From positions 186,001 through 250,000 of the forward strand of contig CAWDAL010000014.1 in assembly GCA_963800285.1 (NCBI GenBank): 64,000 nt of DNA, written 5' to 3'. Both the position numbers and the translations under genes were made by a program. Within the stretch, counting starts at the first letter, position 1. Every line of letters begins with the position of its first letter. Below the pieces are notes generated by a model that saw only the letters and a list, made by a program, of their open reading frames with translations, searched no databases and was not told where the DNA came from. Below are positions 31,989 through 40,708 of the stretch, piece after piece. This stretch comes from DASUPK01 sp963800285 (lineage in GTDB: Bacteria > Actinomycetota > Thermoleophilia > Solirubrobacterales > 70-9).

Positions 31989-33890
31989 GCCTCCTGAGGC
32001 TCCTTCCCGTGCCAGGCCGCCAGCACTCCTGCAACGGCCAGCAGGAAGATCCCGGCCACGATCCAGAGCTTGAGCAGCAGGAAGGTGAAGACGCCGGCCA
32101 GAGCCAGCGCCAGGACCGGCGGCCACGGCGAGCTCGAGGGCATCTGGAGGACCTCGTCCCAGTCGGCGTCGACCGAGGTGCTGGCGGGCGTCTCATGGCC
32201 CTGCTCGAGCACCCGCTCCCCCCGTTTCAGGTTCTCGCGGTCCTCGGCGCGGTCCTCGGTGTCCCACATCGGATAGGCCGTCGTCACCCTCGGGATGACG
32301 GGGTAGTTGTAGGGCGGCGGAGGCGAGCTCGTCGACCACTCGAGCGTCGGGGCGCCGAACGGATCCGGGCCCGCGACCTCGCCGCGGAACAGGCTCACCG
32401 CGAGGTTGACGAACACCATCAGCAGCCCGATCGCGAGCAGGTACGACCCCAGCGTCTCGAGCAGGTTGAGCCCATGCCAACCCAGGTCCGAGGGGTAGGT
32501 GTACTCCCGGCGCGGCATCCCCAGCAGGCCGAGGATGTGCATCGGGAAGAAGGTCAGGTTCATCCCGGCGAACGTCAACCAGAAGCTCGCCTGCCCCCAG
32601 CGCTCGTAGTACATGCGCCCGGTGACCTTCGGGAACCAGAAGTACATCCCGCCCAGGAGCGGGAACACGGCCGCGCCGAAGATCACGTAGTGGAAGTGCG
32701 CGACGACGAAGTAGGTGTCGGTGAGCTGCTGGTCGAACGGGATCGCGGCGAAGGCCACCCCGGAGAGCCCGCCCAGCATGAACAGGACGATGAAGCCGAC
32801 GATCCAGAGCAGCGGGGTCTTGAACTGCGGCTTCCCGGTCGCGATCGTCGTGATCCACGCGAACAGCTGGATCCCGCTCGGGATCACGATCAGCAGGCTG
32901 GCCGCGGCGAAGTAGACGGTCGTGGCGGTCGACAAGCCCACGGCGAACATGTGGTGCACCCAGACGCCGAAGCCGATGAAGGCGACGAGGATCTCGGCGA
33001 GCGCCACGAGCGGGAAGGCCACCATCGTCCGCCTGACGAAGGTCGGGATGATCGCGGTGGCGATCCCGAACGCCGGCAGGATGATGATGTAGACCTCGGG
33101 GTGGCCGAAGATCCAGAAGAGGTTCTGCCAGAGGATCGTGTCGCCGCCGGCCGCGACGTCGTAGAAGTGGAATCCGAGCAGCCGGTCGAACTCGAGCAGG
33201 CCGAGCGCGCAGGTGAGCGGGGGAAGCGCGAAGACGAGTGCGAAGGACACCGCGAGCATCGCGAAGCAGAAGAGCGGCATGCGGTTCAGCGACATGCCCG
33301 GCGCGCGCAGCTTGAAGGTCGTGACGATGAAGTTGATCGCGGTGGCCGTCGTCGAGACGCCGGTGAAGATCAGGCCCAGCGCGTAGAAGTCGATGCCGGG
33401 TCCCGGGCTGTAGTCCTTGGAGGCCAGGGGGACGTAGTCGAACCAACCGGCCGACGGCGCGTTGCCGCTGAAGACGCCGACGTAGATGAAGATCCCGGAC
33501 GCCAGGAAGATCCAGAACGAGAGCGCGTTCAGGCGAGGGAAACGCCATGTCGCGGGCCCCGATCATCATCGGCAGCAGGTAGTTCCCGAAGGCCCCGATC
33601 GACATCGGCACGACGAACAGGAAGATCATCGTCACGCCGTGTGTCGTGAAGGCCTGGTTGTAGCCCTCGGGGCCGAGGACGTGCTCGTTCGGGCCGATCA
33701 GCTGCGTCCGGATCAGCAGCGCCTCCACGCCGCCCGCCCCGAAGAAGAGCAGCGTGGCGAAGAAGTACATCAGGCCGATCCGCTTGTGATCGACCGTGGT
33801 CAGCCAGCCCAGGATTCCCGGGCGCTCCTCCCAGATCCGCTCGAGCCGGTCGATCCTGTCGGGGGCGACGGCTGGTGCGGCCGCCTCCAT
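31985..33890 (-). CDS. ctaD: Cytochrome c oxidase subunit I with fused C-terminal helices (frameshifted near 33539)
   Basis: About 634 aa. The N-terminal frame has LTTVDHKRIGLMYFF and FTTHGVTMIFLF (heme a His), then MMIGARDMAF. An extra base in the GGG at 33538-33540 breaks the frame; it resumes RLNALSFWIFL. Then follow the CuB/heme a3 region WIFGHPEVYIIILPAFG (His-Pro-Glu-Val-Tyr with cross-linked Tyr), HHMFAVG, and VVAHFHYVIFG (His pair). After the usual 12 helices comes a cytoplasmic linker (about 60 residues) and two more helices (PPVLALALAGVFTFLLLK, WIVAGIFLLAVAGVLAAW), a subunit IV-like fusion. The start overlaps the ctaC stop (TGATG). Confidence 0.94.
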
Positions 33891-34903
33891 CAGTGCAGGC
33901 TCCTCAGGTAGGTGACGATCGAGGAGATGTCGGCGTCGCTCAGGTTGAGCCCGGGCATCTTGTTTCCCGGCTTGAAGTGCTGCGGGTCGCGGATCCATTC
34001 CTGCAGATGGGTCGCGTCGTTCGGCAGGGTGAGCGCGGCGAGCGTGCTCCGCGTCGCGAGATGCGTGAGGTCGGGGCCGATGCGGCCGCGCGCCGACGTC
34101 CCGCGGATCTGATGGCAGCTCTCGCACTGATTCGAGAGGAAGAGCTGCTGGCCCGCCCGCTCCGCCGTGCTGGCGGGCGGTGGCGCGTCGCTCGCCATGT
34201 TCGCCAGCCAGGTACGGAACTGATCAGGCGGCTCGGCGATCACGTAGAACGACATGTGCGAGTGCTGCAGGCCGCAGAACTCCGCACACTGGCCGCGGTA
34301 GGTCCCTGGTTGGTCGGCGTAGATCCCGAGCCGATTCGCCCGGCCGGGGATCACGTCGATCTTCCTGTTCAGCTGCGGAACCCAGAACGAATGGATCACG
34401 TCGGCCGAGCGCGTGACGACGTTGACCTGCGTCCGCGCCGGGATGTGGATCTCGTCGGCCGTGACGGCGGTGGTCCCCGGATAGCTGACCTCCCACCACC
34501 ACTGATGAGCGGTCACCTGGATGGTCATGTCGGTCGAACTCGCGGCGGGGGCGTCGGTCTTGCCCAGCACGTAGACGTCCGAGACGAAGAAGAGCGCGAT
34601 CAGGATCACGATCGGGATCCCGATCCCGAAGGTGACCACCAGGGTCATCTCCGCCCGCTCGCTCTTGCCGAAGAAGGGCAGTCCCTCCCTCCCGCGCCGG
34701 ATCCAGGCGTAGGCGAGCATGCCCAGCGCGCCCAGGAACACGATGCCGGCCACCGCCAGCATCCACCACCACAGGGTCGAGATGTCCCTGGACTGCGGGC
34801 TGTGCGGATCCAGCGGCGACTGCTTGCCGCAGCCGGCCAGGGCGACGGCGATCGCTCCCACGGCGATCGGCAGACCACGGCGACGGAGCGATGACCGGCC
34901 CAC
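33890..34903 (-). CDS. ctaC: Cytochrome c oxidase subunit II with C-terminal cytochrome c domain (caa3 type)
   Basis: About 337 aa from the GTG at 34903; a TTG at 34984 in the same frame is an alternative. A lipoprotein-like signal (IAVGAIAVALAGCGKQ) and two TM helices precede the cupredoxin domain. The CuA ligands are GQCAEFCGLQHSHM and IHSFWVPQLNRK. The extra C-terminal domain has one heme motif, CESCH, with Met candidate KMPGLN, which makes this a caa3-type oxidase. A TM-proximal QVTAHQWWWEVSYPG segment carries the conserved electron-entry Trp residues. It is the first gene of the oxidase/bcc operon, 124 nt downstream of the DUF1360 stop. Confidence 0.93.
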   Translation of the reverse strand: MGRSSLRRRGLPIAVGAIAVALAGCGKQSPLDPHSPQSRDISTLWWWMLAVAGIVFLGALGMLAYAWIRRGREGLPFFGKSERAEMTLVVTFGIGIPIVILIALFFVSDVYVLGKTDAPAASSTDMTIQVTAHQWWWEVSYPGTTAVTADEIHIPARTQVNVVTRSADVIHSFWVPQLNRKIDVIPGRANRLGIYADQPGTYRGQCAEFCGLQHSHMSFYVIAEPPDQFRTWLANMASDAPPPASTAERAGQQLFLSNQCESCHQIRGTSARGRIGPDLTHLATRSTLAALTLPNDATHLQEWIRDPQHFKPGNKMPGLNLSDADISSIVTYLRSLH

Positions 34904-35027
34904 CTCCGATGTCGACCGTCTGTCTGCCAATAGCGCGCCCCGGGTCCAGGCACGGCGTAAGTACCCTCGCCCTCTGCGCGGCAAACGATCCGGCCCCCCG
35001 GGGCGTCAGCTCAGAAACCGACGGCGG

Positions 35028-35594
35028 CTAGAGCAGCTTCTCCTCCGACCCCTTGTAGGCGATCTGCAGGAAGTCGCTGATCGTCACCGCCGCGAAGATC
35101 GAGCAGATGAAGCGGGTCGCCCGCGGGACCGTGGCGAATCCGGCGAGGGTGGCGGTGGCGATCCACTGCGCGAGACAGAACGGGCAGACGAGCAGCTCGC
35201 CGATCGCCTGGCGCATCCCGCCCACCTGCCTCGGCGCCTCCTCGATCTCTCCGGGCCCGCCTTCTCCCTCGAATTCCGTGAAAGGAGCGCGCAGCGGGCC
35301 GGTCACGCGGTCCTTGGCGATGAGCCGGCTGGCCTTGTGCGTCGCGACTCCCGCGAGCAGCAGGTCGGCGGGGGAGATCCTCTTTGGAAAGCCCTTGCCC
35401 GAACGGACGCGCGCCGCCAGGAAGCCGGCGACCAGGGCGTTGTAGACGAAGATCAGGACGAGGTGCGAGCCGAGCGGCTTGTCCTCGCCGTGCGCGTATT
35501 CGCGCTTGATCTCGGAAGCCTTCTCAGCGGCCCTGTCGGCCAATTGCTCCGGCGCGGTGATTCCGTCCGAGCGATCTCGTGCAGCCGCTTCCAT
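35028..35594 (-). CDS. DUF1360 family membrane protein
   Basis: A 188-aa protein. The DUF1360 landmarks are ATHKASRLIAKDRVTGPLRAPFTEFEG, EEAPRQVGGMRQAIGELLVCPFCLAQW (a CxxC-like CPFC in a membrane segment) and a closing helix. About three hydrophobic segments follow a polar 45-residue head. Members are found in sporulating Firmicutes and in actinobacteria; no biochemical role is established. It precedes ctaC on the same strand, so it could lead the oxidase operon transcript. Confidence 0.88.
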   Translation of the reverse strand: MEAAARDRSDGITAPEQLADRAAEKASEIKREYAHGEDKPLGSHLVLIFVYNALVAGFLAARVRSGKGFPKRISPADLLLAGVATHKASRLIAKDRVTGPLRAPFTEFEGEGGPGEIEEAPRQVGGMRQAIGELLVCPFCLAQWIATATLAGFATVPRATRFICSIFAAVTISDFLQIAYKGSEEKLL

Positions 35595-35666
35595 CCCCCG
35601 GCTGTTACCCCGCTCACCGGGTCGCGAACCGTTTGCACCCGGCCGGGCCGGGTATCGAATGGCGGC

Positions 35667-35798
35667 ATGGAGCTATCGCTACTACTCATCGTGATCGGGA
35701 TCCTCCTCGCCGTGCTCGTCAACTACGGGCTCGGCTTGGCATGCATCCTGATCGGTCTCGTCCTCCTGATCTGGCCAAGGTTGCGCGCCTCCGCGTAG
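35667..35798 (+). CDS. 43-aa hydrophobic peptide
   Basis: A 43-residue frame: two closely packed hydrophobic stretches (LSLLLIVIGILLAVLVNYGL and ACILIGLVLLIWPRLR), separated by G-L, and a basic end. It resembles the widespread very small two-helix membrane peptides of actinobacteria. The ATG has GGCGG just upstream and a plausible TATCGA -10 at 35652. No function known. Confidence 0.55.
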   Translation: MELSLLLIVIGILLAVLVNYGLGLACILIGLVLLIWPRLRASA

Positions 35799-35877
35799 CG
35801 GGGCGCTCTTCCGCCTGACGGGAGGGGACCTGGTGTGGGCGAGGTGCCCGCGCGGGAACCCGGCTGAAAGGGGCAGC

Positions 35878-36825
35878 GTGAGCGAGGGAGCGAGATCCGA
35901 CGTCAGCGTGACCGAGCCCGGGCGGCTCGCCTGGATCTTCGGGTCGTCTCGGAGCGGCAGCACCTGGCTGCTGCGGATGCTCTCCTGCCTCGAGCGGATC
36001 CTCCCGATCGACGATCCGCATCTGGGCCACCATCTCGGCATCTGGCGCCCGATTCCGCTCGCCTGGGCGACGGCGAAGGACCCGCCGAAGCTGGGGACGC
36101 TCGCCGACTACAAGAGAGAGAAGCGGGACTACCTCTTCTCGGACCGCTACCGCGACGTCTGGGTCCCGCAGCTGCGCGAGCTGATCAGGACCCGCTTCGA
36201 GGCGCAGGCCGCCGAGCTGATCGCCGGCGACGACTTCGTCGACCGGCCGATCGTCGTGGTCAAGGAGCCGGGCTCGCACGTGGCGGACACGATCATGGAC
36301 CTGTTCCCCGACTCCTGCCTGATCTTCCTGCTGCGGGACGGCCGCGACGTGGTCGACTCCTGGCTCGACGCCTACCGGGACGGCAGCTGGGCGACCGAGG
36401 AAGGTGCATACCCGCTGGACGACGCCGGCCGAACCGCGCTGATCCGCTGGCAGTCGAGCGTCTGGCTGCACCGCACGGAGGTGGTGCAGGAGACCTACGC
36501 GCGGACGGACCCCGAGCGCCGAGTGCTGGTGCGCTACGAGCAGATGCGGGCCGACCCGGTCGGGGCACTCGAGCGGATCTGCGGCGTACTCGGCGTCGAG
36601 GCCGGCCGCTCGGAGCTCGAGCGAATCGCCTCGGGGAACGAGTTCTCGCGCGTGCCGGACTCACGCAAGGGAGCGGGCCGACAGATCCGCCGCGCCCGCC
36701 CCGGCGGCTGGGCGGCCCACATGAGCGAGGAAGAGACCGCGGCGATGCACGAGATCCTCGCCGACAAGCTGGACGAGCTGGGCTACCTGCGCCCCGGCGA
36801 CATCCCGAGGCGCCGCGCGGCCTAG
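35878..36825 (+). CDS. Sulfotransferase family protein
   Basis: A 315-aa PAPS-dependent sulfotransferase fold. The 5'-phosphosulfate loop is IFGSSRSGSTWLLRML and the 3'-phosphate-binding region is IFLLRDGRDVVDSWLDAYRDGSW. Later RVLVRYEQMRADPVGALERI and VLGVEAGRSELERI are typical. The last segment (RRARPGGWAAHMSEEE) matches the family's PAPS-contacting tail. It would transfer sulfate to a small or surface molecule; acceptor unknown. The GTG at 35878 has AAAGGGG 5 nt before it; a GTG at 35833 would add 15 residues. The stop shares CTAG with the convergent gene. Confidence 0.87.
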   Translation: MSEGARSDVSVTEPGRLAWIFGSSRSGSTWLLRMLSCLERILPIDDPHLGHHLGIWRPIPLAWATAKDPPKLGTLADYKREKRDYLFSDRYRDVWVPQLRELIRTRFEAQAAELIAGDDFVDRPIVVVKEPGSHVADTIMDLFPDSCLIFLLRDGRDVVDSWLDAYRDGSWATEEGAYPLDDAGRTALIRWQSSVWLHRTEVVQETYARTDPERRVLVRYEQMRADPVGALERICGVLGVEAGRSELERIASGNEFSRVPDSRKGAGRQIRRARPGGWAAHMSEEETAAMHEILADKLDELGYLRPGDIPRRRAA

Positions 36826-37079
36826 CCCTCGCCGGAGGCGGGCGCGCCGCCGCGCCGGCCACTCGGGCCCGACGAGCGCGTATCGGGCGCGCCGCCGGAG
36901 GTCTGATCCTGCCGCTCAGAGCGCTGGCGCAGGGCCGACATACCGATCAGCAGGAAGACCGCGGCGACCACCAGGATGCCCACCGCCAGCAGCGGCGACG
37001 CGAACACGGCGAGCGCGATCACCAGCAGCGCCACGAGCGCCACCAGCCCAAAGCTCATTCCAGAGAAAGTCCCGTACAT
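36822..37079 (-). CDS. Small two-TM membrane protein
   Basis: An 85-aa protein with two adjacent hydrophobic helices (FGLVALVALLVIALAVFA, LLAVGILVVAAVFLLIGM) followed by a polar, Ser/Gly/Arg-rich cytoplasmic tail (RSERQDQTSGGAPDTRS). An excellent AAGGAGG site stands 7 nt before the ATG. Its TAG and that of the convergent sulfotransferase gene lie on the same CTAG. Function unknown. Confidence 0.75.
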   Translation of the reverse strand: MYGTFSGMSFGLVALVALLVIALAVFASPLLAVGILVVAAVFLLIGMSALRQRSERQDQTSGGAPDTRSSGPSGRRGGAPASGEG

Positions 37080-37197
37080 CTCAGCCCTCCTTAGGCCCGG
37101 GAGATCGACCTCGTCCGGCCGCTCCGCTCCCCCGTAATCCCCCTCGGGAGGGACGCCGAAACTCCATCCCCGGTGCGCCAGTGGCAGACTGCGGCCC

Positions 37198-37800
37198 GTG
37201 CGGCTCCTCGCCTTCAGCGACCTGCATCGCGACCTCGACCAGGCCGTCGAGCTCGCCGAACGCTCCTCGGACGCCGACGTCGTGATCGCCGCGGGGGACT
37301 TCGCGTCGGTCCACGAGGGGCTCGAGGAGACGATCGGCGCCCTGCACGGCATCACGGTGCCCACCGTGCTCGTACCCGGCAACAACGAGACCGCGGACGC
37401 CCTGCGAGCCGCCTGCGAAGGCTGGGGCGCGGCGACGGTTCTGCACGGCGAGGAAACCGAGATCGACGGGACGCGGTTCTTCGGCCTCGGCGCCGGGGTC
37501 CCGATCACCCCCTGGGACTGGAGCTTCGACCTCGACGAGGATGAGGCCGCCGAGAAGCTGGCGGGTTGCCCGGAGGACGCCGTGCTGGTGGTGCACTCGC
37601 CACCGAAGGGCCACTGCGACGAGTCGAGCTCCGGGGACCACCTCGGCAGCCAGGCGATCCTGGAGGCGATCGAGGCCAAACACCCGCGGCTCGCGGTCTG
37701 CGGCCATATCCACGAGGCCTGGGGAGCCGAGAGCGAAATCGGGCCCACCCGGGTCATGAACCTCGGTCCGAGCGGGACCGCAATAGAGTTCGACTCGTGA
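37198..37800 (+). CDS. Metallophosphoesterase (calcineurin-like)
   Basis: A 200-aa phosphoesterase with all metal motifs: FSDLHRD (D-x-H), VIAAGDFAS (GD), VPGNNET (GNNE), VVHSPPKGHCD (His) and VCGHIHEAW (GHxH). Short, with no signal peptide, similar to YfcE/Icc-type enzymes. The GTG start at 37198 begins directly with the first strand. The following gene starts on its stop (GTGA), so the two are coupled. The substrate is unknown. Confidence 0.9.
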   Translation: MRLLAFSDLHRDLDQAVELAERSSDADVVIAAGDFASVHEGLEETIGALHGITVPTVLVPGNNETADALRAACEGWGAATVLHGEETEIDGTRFFGLGAGVPITPWDWSFDLDEDEAAEKLAGCPEDAVLVVHSPPKGHCDESSSGDHLGSQAILEAIEAKHPRLAVCGHIHEAWGAESEIGPTRVMNLGPSGTAIEFDS

Positions 37801-38483
37801 ACGACTGGGATCAGCCCCCGCGCGGCCGCGATGAGTGGCGCGTCGAGGTGGCTCTCGACGAGGAACACAACGGCGCCACGCTCAGCGAGGCGCTCCACCA
37901 CCTCCAGGTGGACAACGAGGCCCGCAAGCTCCTCGGCGGCAGCGTCGTCGTGACGCGCGATGGGCGCTTCGTCTTCCTCTACGCCTGGCACGAGGAATCG
38001 GCCCAGGAGGCCGAGCACGTCGTCAAGAACCTGATGCAGGACGAGAAGCTGGCCGGCGAGGTCCGCCTGATGCGCTGGCACCCGATCGCCGAGGAGTGGA
38101 AGGACGCCTCCGAGCCGCTCCCGGATGACGAAGCCGCGCGCGCGGAGGAGATGCGGGAGGCCGAGCAGGAGGGCTCCACGGAAGCCCGTCGCTACGGCGA
38201 GTACCCGTGGGAGGTCGTCATCGACCTCCCACACGTCCGAGACGGCCAGGCCCTCGCGAAGACGCTTCGCGACGAGGGTCTTCCGGTGAAGCGTCACTTC
38301 CGCTCGCTCCTCGTCGGGGCTCCGTCGGAGGACAAGGCCGTCGAGCTCGGCAAGCGCCTCGAGGGCGAGGTCCCGAAGGAGGCCCGCATCGGCATCCGGG
38401 GCAATCCGGACGACATGCCCCTTCCCGCCTTCGTGAACCTGAGCGCGCTGAAGCCCGGGTTCCTGCGCGACCTGGGGCTCTAA
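37797..38483 (+). CDS. Uncharacterised protein with two tandem alpha/beta repeats
   Basis: A 228-aa soluble acidic protein. Two halves look related: EWRVEVALDEEHNGATLSEAL...RDGRFVFLYAWHEESAQEAEHV and PWEVVIDLPHVRDGQALAKTL...LLVGAPSEDKAVELGKRL. Each has the beta-alpha-beta-beta-alpha order of a ferredoxin-like fold, joined by a Glu/Ala-rich linker (residues about 105-135). No catalytic motif is evident. The GTG start overlaps the phosphoesterase stop, suggesting a linked function. Family name not known to me. Confidence 0.75.
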   Translation: MNDWDQPPRGRDEWRVEVALDEEHNGATLSEALHHLQVDNEARKLLGGSVVVTRDGRFVFLYAWHEESAQEAEHVVKNLMQDEKLAGEVRLMRWHPIAEEWKDASEPLPDDEAARAEEMREAEQEGSTEARRYGEYPWEVVIDLPHVRDGQALAKTLRDEGLPVKRHFRSLLVGAPSEDKAVELGKRLEGEVPKEARIGIRGNPDDMPLPAFVNLSALKPGFLRDLGL

Positions 38484-38487
38484 GGCG

Positions 38488-39129
38488 TTGTCGCGGACCT
38501 ACGGCCGCGACAGCGCAGAGTTCGCCCGGGTCCTGGCCTTCACCGACGGGCTCTTCGCGATCGCGATGACGCTGTTGATCGTCGCGGTCGCGGTGCCGCA
38601 CCTCGACGACGAAGGCAGCGTCCACCAGCTGGCCGACGCCCTCAACGACCTCCTCCCGGCCTTCACCAGCTTCTTCATCAGCTTCGCCGTGATCGGGCGG
38701 TATTGGCTCGCCCATCATCAGTTCGTCTCGCTCCTCGGCGCGATGAACCAGTCCTTCATCCTCCTCAACCTCGTGTACCTCGCCTTCATCGCCTTTCTCC
38801 CCTTCCCCACGGCCCTGCTCGGCGAGTTCTTCTCGAACCCGCTCTCCATCGTGATCTACGCGATCAACGTCGGGATCGTCAGCGGCATGGAGGTGGTCCT
38901 CTTCCGGAACGCGTACCGCAACGGCCTGCTCCGGCGACAGCCGACGCCCGAGGTCTATCGCTTCGGCGTGATCGCCTCCCTCTCGCCGGTGTTCTTCTTC
39001 CTGATCTCGATTCCGGTCGCGTTCGTCTCCACGACGCTGGCCGTGTTGATCTGGTTCCTGACTGCGCCACTGGGGGCGCTGCTCGAGCGGCGGGCGCCCG
39101 AGGGCGTCGAGTCGCTCCTGGGTCCTTAG
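38488..39129 (+). CDS. TMEM175/DUF1211-like potassium channel family protein
   Basis: A 213-aa six-helix membrane protein. The N terminus carries RVLAFTDGLFAIAMTLLIV, the family's R-x-x-x-F-(S/T)-D pore-helix motif, then VIGRYWLAHHQFV in helix 3. Bacterial homologues are K+-permeable channels. The start is the TTG at 38488, 4 nt after the previous stop; no ATG is nearby. Length matches single-repeat bacterial members. Its TAG and the convergent gene's TAA overlap within TTAG. Confidence 0.88.
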   Translation: MSRTYGRDSAEFARVLAFTDGLFAIAMTLLIVAVAVPHLDDEGSVHQLADALNDLLPAFTSFFISFAVIGRYWLAHHQFVSLLGAMNQSFILLNLVYLAFIAFLPFPTALLGEFFSNPLSIVIYAINVGIVSGMEVVLFRNAYRNGLLRRQPTPEVYRFGVIASLSPVFFFLISIPVAFVSTTLAVLIWFLTAPLGALLERRAPEGVESLLGP

Positions 39130-40649
39130 ACGCTGACGATGCGGTCGCGCCCGGCTTCCTTGGCCGAGTACAGAGCCGCATCGGCGCGCGCCGTCAGAGA
39201 CTCGGCGCTCTCGGAGCCGTCCCAGCGGCACACCCCGGCCGAGCAGGTCTGCCCGCCGGGCACGCAGGTGCGGAGGCGCTCCAGCATCTCCTCTGCCCGC
39301 TCGAGGTTCGTCCCGGGCAGCGCGACCGCGAACTCCTCGCCGCCGTAGCGGGCGAGGATGTCACCGGCCCGCAGCGTCTGGGACCAGGCGCCCGCGATCT
39401 GCTTCAGGAAGCGATCACCGGCCTGGTGGCCGTGGGTGTCGTTGTAGTCCTTGAACTTGTCGAGGTCGAGGATCGCCACGCAGAGCGCTCCGCCGTCGCG
39501 GTCCGCGCGTGAGAGCTCGCGGCCGAGCTCCTCGTCCCAGGCCCGCCGATTGAGCAGGCCGGTGAGGTCGTCGGTCCTCGCCGCCACCTCGAGACGGCCG
39601 AGCAGCTCTCCGCGGTCGATCGCGATCGCCGCCTCGAGCGCGAGCAGGCCGACCGCGCGCCGAGTCTCTCCCGCCAGCGCCTCGAGCGGCTCGCGCCAGT
39701 AGACGGCGAGCACGCCGACGGCGGTGCTCCGTTCGCGAAGAATGGGCTGCCAGAGCGCCGCTCCGGCCTCGAAGCCCGGCGAGAGCTCCTGGGCGGGCTT
39801 GTGGCCGCCCAGCGTCGCGAAGCGGTCGGTCGCCGAGGTGAACGCCTGGATCGCGCCCGAGCTCGGCGTGACGAACGGGACCGACACTCCTTCGACGTCG
39901 GCGCCGGCGACGGCGGTGGCCTGCAGCGCGTCGCCGGTGTGATTCGGCCGCCAGAGGACGGCCGCCGATGCGTGGGCCGTCCGCACGGCCGCCGAGCAGA
40001 TCGCCCAGCCCACCGCCCGCGGGTCGCTCTGGGTGGCGAGCTGCCTGGCCACCTCTCCGACCGCCTCCAGGTTCGCCGCTCGCCGGGCCGAGGCATCGGT
40101 CTCGCGGCGGAGCCGCCCGGCGAGCTGATCGACGAGCAGGCCGGCCACCAGGATGCTGCCCACCGTCACGACCCAGCGCGCGACGGGCGTGGGGCCACCG
40201 AGCTCGGTGAGCACCCACCCGTAGGCGGCCGCCACGGCCGCCATCTGGATCAGTCCCCACCGCAGGCCGAAGAAGAAGAAGGCGTAGACCCCGATCCACA
40301 GGTACCAGATCGTGTAGTAGCCGCTCGGATCGTGGCCGTAGTAGACGGCGCGGGTGACGACCGCCGTGCCGCCAAGCACGATGATCGGCAGCGACCACGC
40401 CGGCAGCCTGTTCCGGAGGAGGAGCAAGACGACGCCGGCGACGAAGGCGAGCACGACATTGCTCCACAGGTTGGGAGCGTCGTACTCGCTCGGATGGGGC
40501 AGCAGCAGCGAGAGGCCGCCGATCGTCGCCCCGGCGAGGAAGAGCACGCCGAGGACGCTGGCCATGGTGCGCGACCGGTGAAACTCGCCGCCGGCGACCC
40601 CTATTTTCAGCGCCCCTTCGCCGGTTCTCACCTTCCGACTATCGCCCAT
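39126..40649 (-). CDS. Membrane-anchored GAF-GGDEF diguanylate cyclase
   Basis: A 507-aa signalling enzyme. Residues 30-185 have five or six TM helices (a MASE-like sensor), then a short helix, a GAF-like domain (residues 195-350, HASAAVLWRP, AVGVLAVYWREPL) and the GGDEF domain: ARTDDLTGLLNRRAWDEEL, ILDLDKFKDYNDTHGHQAGD and ILARYGGEEFAVALPGT. GGEEF is an active-site variant that supports c-di-GMP synthesis. An inhibitory RxxD site is not obvious in the sequence before GGEEF. The ATG at 40649 is used; an ATG at 40565 would omit 28 residues. Confidence 0.9.
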   Translation of the reverse strand: MGDSRKVRTGEGALKIGVAGGEFHRSRTMASVLGVLFLAGATIGGLSLLLPHPSEYDAPNLWSNVVLAFVAGVVLLLLRNRLPAWSLPIIVLGGTAVVTRAVYYGHDPSGYYTIWYLWIGVYAFFFFGLRWGLIQMAAVAAAYGWVLTELGGPTPVARWVVTVGSILVAGLLVDQLAGRLRRETDASARRAANLEAVGEVARQLATQSDPRAVGWAICSAAVRTAHASAAVLWRPNHTGDALQATAVAGADVEGVSVPFVTPSSGAIQAFTSATDRFATLGGHKPAQELSPGFEAGAALWQPILRERSTAVGVLAVYWREPLEALAGETRRAVGLLALEAAIAIDRGELLGRLEVAARTDDLTGLLNRRAWDEELGRELSRADRDGGALCVAILDLDKFKDYNDTHGHQAGDRFLKQIAGAWSQTLRAGDILARYGGEEFAVALPGTNLERAEEMLERLRTCVPGGQTCSAGVCRWDGSESAESLTARADAALYSAKEAGRDRIVSV

Positions 40650-40708
40650 CGCCGCCGGACCGGCATCCGTAATTTCTGCCGAATTTGGAGCGGCTCTACC
40701 CTGAACTC

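Noticed and set aside
1520..33890. Programmed ribosomal frameshifting as explanation for split genes
   Set aside because: The breaks lack common slippery heptamers with downstream structure and occur at ordinary G/C runs in many unrelated genes.
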